Positions 1 through 7,111 of a stretch of DNA of 13,378 nt are shown here, piece after piece. A model generated the notes under the pieces. The model did no database searches, had not been told where the DNA came from, and saw nothing but the letters and a program-made list of their open reading frames with translations. The stretch's first letter is position 1; each line of letters begins with the position of its first letter. Origin of the DNA: Propionibacteriaceae bacterium (GTDB taxonomy: Bacteria; Actinomycetota; Actinomycetes; Propionibacteriales; Propionibacteriaceae); assembly GCA_030528545.1 (NCBI GenBank), contig JAUMYR010000070.1, positions 1-13,378 of the forward strand, read 5' to 3'. The position numbers and the translations under genes are program-made.

Positions 1-318
1 TCCGCGCTTTTCCAGTTTGGTGCCCAGCCAGCGTTCTTCGCCGAGCAGTTCCCGACCCGCACCCGGTTCGCGGGCTCTGCCCTGGCGCTCACGCTGTCCG
101 GAGTCCTGTTCGCCGCCCCCGCGCCTCTGGTGGCGACAGTCTTCAGCAATGCCGGTGAGCCCCGGCTCATCTTCTGGGTCGTCTGCGCGCTCAACGTCGG
201 CTCGGCCGGGGCCTTGCTGCTGCTCAAGGCGCGCAAGGACGAGCTGGTGGCCGACGACGAGGAATCGGGTACACCGCAAGCTTTGTGCCCGGTCGGTGTC
301 TCGCAGGTCAGGAGCTAG
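1..318 (+). CDS. C-terminal fragment of a major facilitator transporter (MHS-like)
   Basis: The reading frame is open from base 1 and stops at TAG 316-318, so only the last 105 residues are present and the start lies outside the window. The fragment begins SALFQFGAQPAFFAEQFPTR and continues TRFAGSALALTLSGVLF. This resembles the loop and helix of the metabolite:H+ symporter (MHS) branch of the major facilitator superfamily, where a P-x-FFAE-x-FPTR-x-R-x-G-S/A-like signature precedes a transmembrane helix. Two further hydrophobic segments follow, roughly residues 42-57 and 65-80. They are followed by a charged cytoplasmic tail rich in Lys, Asp and Glu. The role would be proton-coupled uptake of a small organic acid or compatible solute; the substrate cannot be told from this piece. 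The gene has no visible link to rplU, which has its own promoter. Family assignment is by recognition of the motif and is moderately sure. Confidence 0.65.
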   Translation, partial: SALFQFGAQPAFFAEQFPTRTRFAGSALALTLSGVLFAAPAPLVATVFSNAGEPRLIFWVVCALNVGSAGALLLLKARKDELVADDEESGTPQALCPVGVSQVRS

Positions 319-396
319 GTGGGTCGGGAGGGCTAGCTCCCTCCCCATCAGGATTGTCAGCTCGGTCCCACGGGCGGTGCCGGGGGGAGGGCCCAT

Positions 397-429
397 GCCG
401 TTCCTGCCCTGTGGGCCATGGGGAACGGC
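397..429 (+). terminator. Hairpin without T-tract after the transporter gene
   Basis: GCCGTTCC (397-404) and GGAACGGC (422-429) are perfect complements. Between them GCCC (406-409) and GGGC (413-416) form an inner stem, giving one composite hairpin. No run of T follows. It lies 80 bp after the transporter stop and about 40 bp before the rplU promoter, so it could end upstream transcription in the T-less style common in actinobacteria. It could also be a structured site of other use. Confidence 0.4.
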
Positions 430-470
430 GGCCTCATCGGCGCCTCCTTCAACGGGGTCCCGGAGCCGGT

Positions 471-500
471 TTGACCGAGGCTTCGCCCGGAGGCTAAAGT
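471..500 (+). promoter_or_regulatory. Promoter of rplU-rpmA
   Basis: TTGACC (471-476) and TAAAGT (495-500) are separated by 18 bp, a close match to a housekeeping sigma-factor promoter. Transcription would begin near 507, leaving a 5' leader of about 85 nt before the rplU GTG at 591. That leader holds a perfect 10-bp palindrome, TTGCTAGCAA (524-533), and a small hairpin around 543-555, so it may be structured. Confidence 0.7.
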
Positions 501-590
501 TGGACGTCGGTTTGGTCTGGCATTTGCTAGCAAGCCCCAAGAGCATCCGCGGTGCGGAGTCAAGTAGACAAGTACGAAAGTAGGTCAGGC

Positions 591-899
591 GTGTACGCGA
601 TTGTGCGCAGTGGCGCCCGCCAGCACAAGGTTGCGGTTGGCGATGTTGTGGACATCGACCTGGTGTCCGAAAAGGTGGGCAGCACCGTCGAATTGACCCC
701 GCTGCTGGTCGTTGACGGTGACAAGATCACTTCTGATGCGAAGGGCCTTGGCAAGGTCAAGGTCACCGCTGAGGTGCTGGACGAGGTCAAGGGTCCAAAG
801 ATCCGCATCATGAAGTACAAGAACAAGACCGGTTACAAGAAGCGCCAGGGGCACCGTCAGCGGTACACCCAGGTCAAGGTCACCGGGATCGAGAGCTGA
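591..899 (+). CDS. rplU: 50S ribosomal protein L21 (bL21)
   Basis: A 102-residue protein of the bL21 family, which binds 23S rRNA in the large subunit. The GTG at 591 is chosen because it gives the family's N-terminus ([11 protein letters not shown]) and usual length near 103. An in-frame ATG at 552 would add 13 residues that do not fit the family. AGTAGG (579-584), one base off the consensus AGGAGG, sits 6 nt before the GTG and supports it. The C-terminal half contains the basic RNA-binding stretch [19 protein letters not shown] and ends VKVTGIES. The gene is first in a two-gene unit with rpmA, 10 nt downstream, which is the usual bacterial pairing. It is driven by the promoter at 471-500. 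Identification is firm. Confidence 0.97.
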   Translation: MYAIVRSGARQHKVAVGDVVDIDLVSEKVGSTVELTPLLVVDGDKITSDAKGLGKVKVTAEVLDEVKGPKIRIMKYKNKTGYKKRQGHRQRYTQVKVTGIES

Positions 900-909
900 G
901 GTCTGAGAG

Positions 910-1167
910 ATGGCACATAAGAAAGGCGCGTCCTCGACGCGAAATGGTCGTGACTCCAACGCTCAGCGCCTTGGCGTGAAGCGGTTCGGAGGGCAGTTGG
1001 TCAACGCCGGTGAGATCATCGTTCGTCAGCGTGGCACCCACTTCCACCCGGGCGACGGAGTCGGCCGTGGTGGCGACGACACGCTGTTCGCTCTCGTCGC
1101 TGGCAATGTGCAGTTCGGCACCCGCCGCGGTCGTCGTGTCGTGAACGTGATCGCGTCAGACAACTGA
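910..1167 (+). CDS. rpmA: 50S ribosomal protein L27 (bL27)
   Basis: An 85-residue bL27 protein, whose flexible N-terminus reaches the peptidyl transferase centre and helps position tRNA. The sequence starts [20 protein letters not shown] and then [23 protein letters not shown], the canonical bL27 pattern. The N-terminus begins directly with AHKKG, so there is no cleavable leader of the kind known in Firmicutes. GAGG (898-901) lies 8 nt before the ATG and overlaps the rplU stop codon, so the two genes are probably translated in step. In many actinobacteria obgE follows directly. Here a strong terminator follows instead and obgE lies 4.45 kb away. Identification is firm. Confidence 0.98.
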   Translation: MAHKKGASSTRNGRDSNAQRLGVKRFGGQLVNAGEIIVRQRGTHFHPGDGVGRGGDDTLFALVAGNVQFGTRRGRRVVNVIASDN

Positions 1168-1186
1168 ATCTTCTGCTGAAACTTCC

Positions 1187-1232
1187 GCAGTGGCCCCGTC
1201 CTGGTTGGGATGGGGCCACTGCTTTTTGTGTT
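1187..1232 (+). terminator. Strong intrinsic terminator after rpmA
   Basis: GCAGTGGCCCC (1187-1197) and GGGGCCACTGC (1212-1222) form a perfect 11-bp stem with a 14-nt loop, followed at once by TTTTTGTGTT. This is a textbook rho-independent terminator and closes the rplU-rpmA unit. Confidence 0.95.
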
Positions 1233-1594
1233 GTCCCTCCGGCCGGGGGATTTCGCTCTCGGGCCTGACTGGCGGGTAGGGGAGCGTCTGGTCCTAGCGC
1301 TGGTGTCTGCTTAGACAAGACCGGGATGGTCGCGCTGGCTAGGCGAAGACGTATCGCAGGTTCGGATTCGCTGGGTCTGCTTGGGCTGGAGGTTCAGTGG
1401 CCACCGCGCGCCGCCCGTCCGCCGGGGGCCAGGCCTGGGCCTGTGCTGGGCGGGAGCCATCCGTGGGGTGGCAGACAGGCTCGGGCAATGGTTGGGCCCG
1501 CGCCGCGAGAGGGAGGTCCCGGCCCGCGGTGTCGCTCCCGGGAGGCACCGCCGCGTAGCGCGGTTCCGTTCGGTTCGAGCGGAAAACTCGCAGA
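1233..1594. other. Long non-coding region upstream of the hexitol operon
   Basis: About 360 bp between the rpmA terminator and the hexitol promoter hold no gene I can support. Open frames on both strands here have no family-like sequence and are of low complexity (Arg, Pro, Gly rich). Visible structures are a short hairpin, TGTCT-gctt-AGACA (1304-1317), and a GC-rich nested inverted repeat: GCGGTG (1526-1531) with CACCGC (1546-1551), enclosing the palindrome CTCCCGGGAG (1535-1544). Neither has a T-tract. Composition changes sharply at about 1583, where an A-rich stretch leads into the operator and promoter. Confidence 0.5.
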
Positions 1595-1660
1595 AAACAA
1601 ATCAAACAAACCCTTGACCAATCTGGACCGGTGGGCAATACTGTCTGTATCCATTTGTTT
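1595..1660. promoter_or_regulatory. Candidate repressor operator around the hexitol promoter
   Basis: AAACAAAT (1595-1602) and ATTTGTTT (1653-1660) are perfect inverted copies flanking the promoter. A further direct copy of AAACAAA lies at 1604-1610, 9 bp after the first. Such A/T-rich islands stand out in this GC-rich DNA. DeoR-family repressors often bind repeated T/A-rich boxes of this kind, and a DeoR gene ends this operon. The two outer boxes lie just upstream of -35 and just downstream of -10, so a bound repressor could loop or block the promoter. The assignment to this regulator is inference. Confidence 0.55.
1614..1642 (+). promoter_or_regulatory. Promoter of the hexitol PTS operon
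   Basis: TTGACC (1614-1619) is followed after 17 bp by AATACT (1637-1642); TACTGT at 1639-1644 is an alternative -10. The -35 hexamer is identical to that of the rplU promoter. Transcription would begin about 1649, inside or next to the right-hand TTTGTTT box, leaving a leader of about 48 nt with GGAGG (1682-1686) before the ATG at 1697. Confidence 0.65.
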
Positions 1661-1696
1661 AGGTGGGTATCGTCCTGAATTGGAGGTTGTTCGAAG

Positions 1697-3616
1697 ATGA
1701 CAACGCTTCCCGACGCGAGCCTCGGCAAGAACCTGCAGGGAACGAACCTGCGAGCCCGGATTCAGCGCTTCGGTGGTTACCTGGCGAGCATGATCATGCC
1801 CAACATCGGGGCTTTCATTGCCTGGGGCCTGATCACCGCACTGTTCATTGAGAAGGGCTGGCTGCCCAACGCGACGCTGGCGCAGCTCGTCGGCCCCATG
1901 CTCTACTTCCTGCTGCCCATCCTGATCGGCTACACGGGCGGGCGGATGGTGCACGGCCAAAGGGGCGCCGTGATCGGAGCCATCGCCACCGCGGGGGTCA
2001 TCATTGGCGGGATCACGGACTGGGCGACTCTGGCCGGAACGCCCATGTTCCTGGGCGCCATGATCATGGGCCCAGCGGCGGCCTACATACTGAAGCTCTT
2101 CGACGGCCTGATCGAGGGCAAGGTGGCCTCGGGATTCGAGATGCTGGTGGACAATTTCTCTCTGGGCATCATCGGCATGGGATTCGCGATGCTAGGCGTC
2201 TTGAGCGTCGGCCCAGTGGTCAGCGCTTTGATCGCGGTGATGGCCGGTGGGGTGAACGCGCTGGTGAGTGCTGGGATGTTGCCCTTGGTCTCGGTGCTGG
2301 TGGAACCGGCCAAGGTGCTCTTCCTCAACAACGCGATCAACCATGGGATCTTCGGCCCGCTGGCCGTGCTCGACGTACAAGAGGCTGGCAGGTCGATCCT
2401 GTTCATGGTGGAGTCCAACCCGGGTGCCGGTCTCGGACTGCTGCTGGCTTTCGCCTTCTTCGGGCCCCGCTCGCTGCGGCCATCCACCCCGGGGGCCATC
2501 ATCATCCATTTCCTCGGCGGGATCCACGAGATCTACTTTCCCTATGTGCTCATGCGGCCGGTCTTGATCTTGGCCATGATCGCCGGATCGATGTCTGGAT
2601 TGTTCGTCGGTAACGCCCTCGGCGCGGGTCTCGTCGCCACCCCGGCGCCAGGTTCGATCTTCGCCTACTTCGCCGTGACCCCGCGCGGTTCTCACTTCGC
2701 CATGATCCTGGCCGTGCTGACCGCGACGGCGGTGTCCTTTTTCGTGGCGGCCCTCCTGCTCAAACTCGGGCGTGGCCAGGAGGGAACTGGCGAATCGGCT
2801 ACCGAAGCCACCGGGCCCGCCCGGGCGAAGCTCAGCGGTGAGGTCCGCAAGGTCATCATCGCCTGCGACGCTGGCATGGGATCCTCGGTCATGGTCGCTA
2901 GCCAGATGAAGAAGCGGCTGGCTGCCTACGGAGTCGCCGTCTCTCACACCCCGGTGGACCAGATCCCTTCCGACGCTCAGATCGTCCTCACCCATGAGGG
3001 TCTCTACCAGCGGGCGGTGGACGCAGCGCCCTCGGCCCATGTCATGCCATTCAGTAACTACGTAGCCGATCCCGCGTTCGACGAACTGGAAGCCGTGGTC
3101 AAGGCCAGTCACGCCGTCGAGGGGACCGCGGAGTCAGGTCCGGTTGAGCAGGCGGTGTCCGAACCGGAGTCTGGCAGCGTCGCGGGAGCTACGCTTCGCG
3201 CCGATGGAGTCAGGCTCGGGGCTCGAGCCTCAAACAAGGAGCACGCGATCCGCCAGGCCGGTGACCTGCTGGTCAGCCTTGGGGCCGCGAGCCCGGCCTA
3301 TATCGAAGGCATGCTCGCCCGGGAACAACAGATCTCGACCTATCTCGGCAACGGGGTCGCGATCCCGCACGGTACCAACGAGTCCCGAGTCCATATCACC
3401 GGTACCGCGATCGGTGTCCTTCAGTTCCCAGATGGAGTCGATTGGGATGGTGAGACCTGCTACGTCGCGATCCCCATCGCCTCCAACGGGGACGAGCACG
3501 TCGGCATCCTGGCCGCGCTCGCCCAGGTGCTGGTCGACCCCGAGAAGGCCGCCGCACTGCGCACCACCACCGATATCCACGAGGTACTGAGCCTCCTGGC
3601 ACCCGAAAAGGAGTAA
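1697..3616 (+). CDS. mtlA: PTS mannitol-type transporter, fused EIICBA
   Basis: A 639-residue permease that imports a hexitol across the inner membrane while phosphorylating it, using phosphate passed from PEP through EI and HPr. Three domains run in order. EIIC (about 20-355) is polytopic and carries NNAINHG (211-217) and GGIHEIYFPYVLM (274-286), both diagnostic of MtlA; Glu278 in GIHE corresponds to a substrate-site residue in E. coli MtlA. EIIB (about 378-470) carries CDAGMGSS with the phospho-acceptor Cys390. EIIA (about 498-637) carries GNGVAIPHGT with the phospho-acceptor His558. Flexible Ala/Glu/Ser-rich linkers join the domains. All catalytic residues are present and the length equals the full three-domain MtlA type. 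GGAGG at 1682-1686 supports the ATG. It is first in an operon with a dehydrogenase 2 nt downstream and a DeoR repressor. Substrate is most likely mannitol; another hexitol is possible. Confidence 0.93.
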   Translation: MTTLPDASLGKNLQGTNLRARIQRFGGYLASMIMPNIGAFIAWGLITALFIEKGWLPNATLAQLVGPMLYFLLPILIGYTGGRMVHGQRGAVIGAIATAGVIIGGITDWATLAGTPMFLGAMIMGPAAAYILKLFDGLIEGKVASGFEMLVDNFSLGIIGMGFAMLGVLSVGPVVSALIAVMAGGVNALVSAGMLPLVSVLVEPAKVLFLNNAINHGIFGPLAVLDVQEAGRSILFMVESNPGAGLGLLLAFAFFGPRSLRPSTPGAIIIHFLGGIHEIYFPYVLMRPVLILAMIAGSMSGLFVGNALGAGLVATPAPGSIFAYFAVTPRGSHFAMILAVLTATAVSFFVAALLLKLGRGQEGTGESATEATGPARAKLSGEVRKVIIACDAGMGSSVMVASQMKKRLAAYGVAVSHTPVDQIPSDAQIVLTHEGLYQRAVDAAPSAHVMPFSNYVADPAFDELEAVVKASHAVEGTAESGPVEQAVSEPESGSVAGATLRADGVRLGARASNKEHAIRQAGDLLVSLGAASPAYIEGMLAREQQISTYLGNGVAIPHGTNESRVHITGTAIGVLQFPDGVDWDGETCYVAIPIASNGDEHVGILAALAQVLVDPEKAAALRTTTDIHEVLSLLAPEKE

Positions 3617-3618
3617 TC

Positions 3619-4665
3619 ATGAAAGCGCTACGGTTCCATGCCCCGGGTGATGTCCGTTTTGAGGACGTGCCCGAGCCGGTCTGCGGGGCGGAGGAGGTAA
3701 AGATCCGGGTCCGAAACTGCTCGACCTGCGGTACCGACGTCAAGATCTTTCATAACGGTCACGTCAACATCACCCGGGTGACCACCATGGGCCACGAGAT
3801 CGCAGGAGAGGTCGTCGAAGTCGGCGAGAAGGCCAGGGGCGGTTTCGCCATCGGCGATCGCGTGCAGTGCATCGCTGCGGTTCCCTGCGGGGAGTGCCAC
3901 GAATGCGGCAGAGGCTGGGGGGAGGTCTGCGCCAACCAGACCTCGGTCGGTTACCAATACGACGGCGGTTTCGCCGAGTACATGACGGTGCCAGCCCAGG
4001 TGCTGAAAGTCGATGGACTCAACCGGATACCGGACAACGTCAGCTATGCCGAGGCCTCGGCGGCTGAACCGCTGGCCTGTGCCATCAACGCTCAGGAACA
4101 ACTCGGTATCCAGCCCGGCGATTTCACCGTGGTTTTCGGCGCTGGCCCGATCGGCTGCATGCACATCCGGGTCGCTCGTGGCATGTTCGGCGCGGGCCAG
4201 ATCGTCCTGATCGATGTCAACGCCGAGCGCCTCGCGATGTCGGCCGCGGCCGTTGGCCCAGAGCACGTCATTGATGCCTCGGTGGACGACCCGGTGCAGA
4301 AGGTGCTCGAACTCACCGATGGCCGCGGCGCCGATGTCATCATCACGGCTACCCCAGCCAAGGTCACCCAGGAACAAGCCATCGCGATGGCGGCCCGCAA
4401 CGGACGTATTTCTTTCTTCGGTGGCTTGCCCAAACAAGACCCGGTCATCGCTTGTGACTCCAATCTGGTGCATTACCGGCAACTGCACATCCACGGGGCC
4501 AACGGCTCCTCTCCGGAGCACAACCGCCAGGCGCTGGAAGCGATCTCAAGCGGTCAGGTTCCGGTCGATGATCTCATCACGAGGAGGCTACCCTTGTCGC
4601 AGGCCCTCGACGCGCTCGGCATCGTCCAGCGTGGGGAGGCGATCAAGGTGACCATCGAGCCATAG
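3619..4665 (+). CDS. Zinc-dependent medium-chain dehydrogenase, likely hexitol-phosphate dehydrogenase
   Basis: A 348-residue member of the zinc-containing MDR alcohol/sorbitol dehydrogenase family, close in length and layout to E. coli GatD (galactitol-1-phosphate dehydrogenase). The GroES-like part holds catalytic-zinc ligands Cys37 (CSTCGTD), His59-Glu60 (GHE) and Glu150 (AEPLAC). It also has a complete structural-zinc lobe, Cys90, Cys93, Cys96 and Cys104. The Rossmann part has GAGPIG (174-179) and Asp199 at the end of the second strand, which favours NAD over NADP. The ATG has AAGGAG (3608-3613), which runs into the stop codon of the permease gene, so the two are probably coupled. It likely oxidises the phosphorylated hexitol made by the permease to a ketose phosphate. 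It is not related to the classical MtlD long-chain polyol dehydrogenase that usually accompanies mannitol permeases. Exact substrate is inferred only from context. Confidence 0.85.
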   Translation: MKALRFHAPGDVRFEDVPEPVCGAEEVKIRVRNCSTCGTDVKIFHNGHVNITRVTTMGHEIAGEVVEVGEKARGGFAIGDRVQCIAAVPCGECHECGRGWGEVCANQTSVGYQYDGGFAEYMTVPAQVLKVDGLNRIPDNVSYAEASAAEPLACAINAQEQLGIQPGDFTVVFGAGPIGCMHIRVARGMFGAGQIVLIDVNAERLAMSAAAVGPEHVIDASVDDPVQKVLELTDGRGADVIITATPAKVTQEQAIAMAARNGRISFFGGLPKQDPVIACDSNLVHYRQLHIHGANGSSPEHNRQALEAISSGQVPVDDLITRRLPLSQALDALGIVQRGEAIKVTIEP

Positions 4666-4673
4666 GAGGCCAC

Positions 4674-5459
4674 GTGCCCAGTCAGGAACCGCGGGCGCTG
4701 TATGCGCCGGAACGTCACGCCGCGATCCTGGCAGAGGCGAGACGCCAGGGCCGGGTTGAGGTCGCGGCCCTGGCGGATTCGCTCGGGGTGACCCCGGAAA
4801 CGGTCCGCCGGGACCTGACCGCCCTGGAGCGTCTCGGAGAGGTGCGCCGGGTCCATGGCGGGGCGCTGCTGGTGCAGCGCGCGGAGTTCGAGCCTTCCCT
4901 GGTGGAGCGTGAGAGCCGCCTCACCGACGAGAAACGCCGCATCGCGCTACGGGCCTTACAGGAACTGCGTGACGATGACACCGTGCTGTTCGATTCGGGG
5001 ACGACCACCGCGGCGCTGGCCTCCCTCATCCCCGCCGGGGCGAAGCTCACCGTGGTAACCAACTCGCTGAACATCGCGAACCAGTTGCTACCTCGCAGGG
5101 GAGTCGGGGTGTACTGCCTTGGTGGGCGAATGCGGCCGGTCACCGGCGCGGCCGTAGGGGAGTGGACCCTGGCGGCGCTGTCCAATGTGTGCGTCGACGT
5201 GGCCTTCATCGGAACCAACGGCTTTTCTCTGGCCAGGGGATTCACCACCCCGGACCAGGTGGAGGCCGCCGCCAAACAGGCCATGGTGGCCGCCGCCCGC
5301 CGGGTCATCGTCGTGGCCGACTCCTCCAAGGTCGGGCACGACAGCCTGCACCGCTTCGCCACCACAGACGATGTGGCGATGCTCATCACCGATACCGGTC
5401 TTGACGAGGAGACGGCGGCCGAACTGGACGAGGCGGGAGTCGAGGTGGTTCGGGTCTAG
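4674..5459 (+). CDS. DeoR-family transcriptional repressor
   Basis: A 261-residue regulator. The N-terminal winged helix-turn-helix of the DeoR type spans about residues 14-66, with VAALADSLGVTPETVRRDL and the wing GEVRRVHGGAL. The sugar-phosphate-sensing DeoRC domain spans about 88-255 and has DSGTTT (107-112), TNSLNIA (130-136), LGG (149-151), FIGTNGFS (178-185), the TTPDQVEAAAKQAM stretch and ADSSKVG (215-221). All are typical of the effector pocket. The GTG start has AGGAGG (4664-4669) 4 nt upstream, overlapping the dehydrogenase stop. As the last gene of the operon it probably represses it and is relieved by a hexitol- or ketose-phosphate. The AAACAAA/TTTGTTT boxes at 1595-1660 are the best candidate operator. 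Family call is firm; target and effector are inference. Confidence 0.92.
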   Translation: MPSQEPRALYAPERHAAILAEARRQGRVEVAALADSLGVTPETVRRDLTALERLGEVRRVHGGALLVQRAEFEPSLVERESRLTDEKRRIALRALQELRDDDTVLFDSGTTTAALASLIPAGAKLTVVTNSLNIANQLLPRRGVGVYCLGGRMRPVTGAAVGEWTLAALSNVCVDVAFIGTNGFSLARGFTTPDQVEAAAKQAMVAAARRVIVVADSSKVGHDSLHRFATTDDVAMLITDTGLDEETAAELDEAGVEVVRV

Positions 5460-5606
5460 TGGCCAAGGCCCGGGGCCTGAAGCGATTCGTGGCACCGCGG
5501 CCCAGCGGCTCACCGCGCGGGGAGCGGCCGTATCGGCACTGGGACCCGTGGATGGTCCGGTTCGTCTTGATGTGCGCACCTGGGGCCACCCTGGCGGCGT
5601 AGCGGT
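5460..5606. other. Spacer between the repressor gene and obgE
   Basis: This 147-bp gap has no gene. A tight GC hairpin, AGGCC-CGG-GGCCT (5466-5478), lies just after the repressor stop and could slow or end transcription, though no T-tract follows. A second short inverted repeat is GGACC (5542-5546) with GGTCC (5554-5558). The obgE promoter begins at its end. Confidence 0.35.
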
Positions 5607-5612
5607 TAGACT
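5607..5612 (+). promoter_or_regulatory. Leaderless-type -10 box of obgE
   Basis: TAGACT (TAnnnT) ends 8 nt before the ATG at 5621, the spacing that puts the transcription start at or next to the initiation codon. No Shine-Dalgarno sequence lies upstream of that ATG, which fits leaderless translation. No convincing -35 is visible. Confidence 0.55.
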
Positions 5613-5620
5613 TGCCCGCG

Positions 5621-7111
5621 ATGGCTATCCCCTCTTTCGTAGACCGCGTCAAGCTCACCCTGCAGGCTGGCAACGGTGGGCACGGCTGTGCCTCCATCCG
5701 GCGAGAGAAGTTCAAACCCCTCGGTGGGCCAGACGGCGGCAACGGTGGGCACGGCGGATCGGTGATCCTGAGAGTGGACCCGAACCTCACCACACTGGTC
5801 GAATACCACCGTCAGTCGGTCCGTAAGGCGTCCAATGGCCAACCCGGCCGGGGAGATCACCAGAATGGCGCCAACGGCGACGATGTCATCCTTACGGTTC
5901 CCGAGGGGACGGTGGTCTCCGACGCCGGGACCGGAGAGATACTGGTCGATCTCACGGGGCATCAGAGCGAATACACCATCGCCGAGGGCGGACGCGGCGG
6001 CCTGGGCAACGCGGCGTTGGCGTCAGCGTCCCGCAAGGCCCCCGGCTTCGCGCTGCTGGGTGAGGAGGGCGGCTCCAGGGACATCGTCCTTGAGCTCAAG
6101 GTCGTCGCCGATGTAGGGCTGGTGGGCTTCCCCAGCGCGGGAAAGTCCAGCCTGATCGCCGCGATCTCCCGGGCCCGCCCGAAGATCGCAGACTATCCAT
6201 TTACCACCCTGGTGCCGAATCTCGGTGTCGTGATCGCCGGGGACTTCACCTATACGGTGGCCGACGTTCCCGGCCTGATCGAAGGCGCGAGCCTGGGCAA
6301 GGGACTCGGCTTTGACTTCCTGCGCCATATCGAGCGCTGTCAGGCCATCGTGCACGTCATCGATTGCGCCACTTACGAGCCGGGACGCGACCCGCTGACC
6401 GATCTCGACATCATCGAGAAAGAGCTCGCCGCCCACGGCGGGCTGGAGGACCGGCCCCGGCTGATAGCGCTGAACAAGGTGGACCTCCCCGACGCCAAAG
6501 ACCTCGCCGAGATCGTCCGTCCCGACCTTGAGGCGCGCGGACACCGGGTTTTTGAGATCTCGACCAAGACATCGTCCGGGCTGAACTCCCTGGTCTTCGC
6601 CATGGCCGACATCGTAAGGGAAAGACGGGCTCAGCTAGCAGCGGCCGAACCCCCGCGAGCGGTGCTGAGACCGGTACCGGTCGGGTCGAAACAGAAACCA
6701 CTCGAGGAGTTCACGATCCGCAAGATCGGCGATGGGGAGGGCGGATTCGTCTGGCGTGTGCGTGGTACCAAGCCCGAACGCTGGGTACGGCAGACCGATT
6801 TCAACAATGCCGAGGCGGTCGGATACCTCGCCGACCGGCTCAACCGGCTTGGAGTAGAGGACCGCCTGCTCGAACTCGGAGCCAGGGCCGGAGACGCGGT
6901 CGCCATCGGCGCGGATAACCCGGTCGTGTTCGACTTCGCTCCCCAGATCGAGATCGGCGCGGAGATCTTGTCCCGTCGCGGGGAAGACAGCCGCCTTGAG
7001 ACCGAGCGCCCGTCGGTGACCCGGCGCCGGGCCATGGACGCGGAATACCACGCGGCGAAACGCAACATCAACGCCGCTGTCGAAGGTTACGACTCCGGCG
7101 ATGAGAACTGA
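5621..7111 (+). CDS. obgE: Obg-family GTPase
   Basis: A 496-residue essential GTPase that associates with the large ribosomal subunit and acts in its assembly and in stress control. The glycine-rich Obg fold fills about 1-158 ([31 protein letters not shown]). The G domain follows, with G1 GFPSAGKSS (169-177), switch-II DVPG (215-218) and NKVD (285-288). The C-terminal OCT domain spans about 345-430. A charged tail of about 60 residues is of the sort seen in actinobacterial Obg proteins. The ATG at 5621 gives the family N-terminus [10 protein letters not shown]; an in-frame TTG at 5612 lies within the -10 box and is unlikely. Its usual neighbour rpmA has been separated from it by the hexitol operon, so it seems to rely on its own promoter. 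It overlaps proB by 11 nt. Identification is firm. Confidence 0.97.
   Translation: MAIPSFVDRVKLTLQAGNGGHGCASIRREKFKPLGGPDGGNGGHGGSVILRVDPNLTTLVEYHRQSVRKASNGQPGRGDHQNGANGDDVILTVPEGTVVSDAGTGEILVDLTGHQSEYTIAEGGRGGLGNAALASASRKAPGFALLGEEGGSRDIVLELKVVADVGLVGFPSAGKSSLIAAISRARPKIADYPFTTLVPNLGVVIAGDFTYTVADVPGLIEGASLGKGLGFDFLRHIERCQAIVHVIDCATYEPGRDPLTDLDIIEKELAAHGGLEDRPRLIALNKVDLPDAKDLAEIVRPDLEARGHRVFEISTKTSSGLNSLVFAMADIVRERRAQLAAAEPPRAVLRPVPVGSKQKPLEEFTIRKIGDGEGGFVWRVRGTKPERWVRQTDFNNAEAVGYLADRLNRLGVEDRLLELGARAGDAVAIGADNPVVFDFAPQIEIGAEILSRRGEDSRLETERPSVTRRRAMDAEYHAAKRNINAAVEGYDSGDEN

Noticed and set aside
1326..1960. Overlapping long open frames on both strands between rpmA and mtlA
   Set aside because: They are low-complexity Arg/Pro/Gly-rich translations without ribosome-binding sites; the minus one overlaps the promoter and the mtlA start. 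High GC makes such frames common.
2192..3112. Minus-strand frame of 306 codons inside mtlA
   Set aside because: Antisense shadow of a gene whose three domains and catalytic residues are complete; the translation is His/Arg/Asp rich without motifs.
3628..4521. Minus-strand frame of 297 codons inside the dehydrogenase gene
   Set aside because: Shadow frame of a well-supported gene; no recognisable domain.
5612..5620. TTG start for obgE three codons earlier
   Set aside because: It would begin within the -10 box and add residues not found in the family; ATG at 5621 gives the standard N-terminus.
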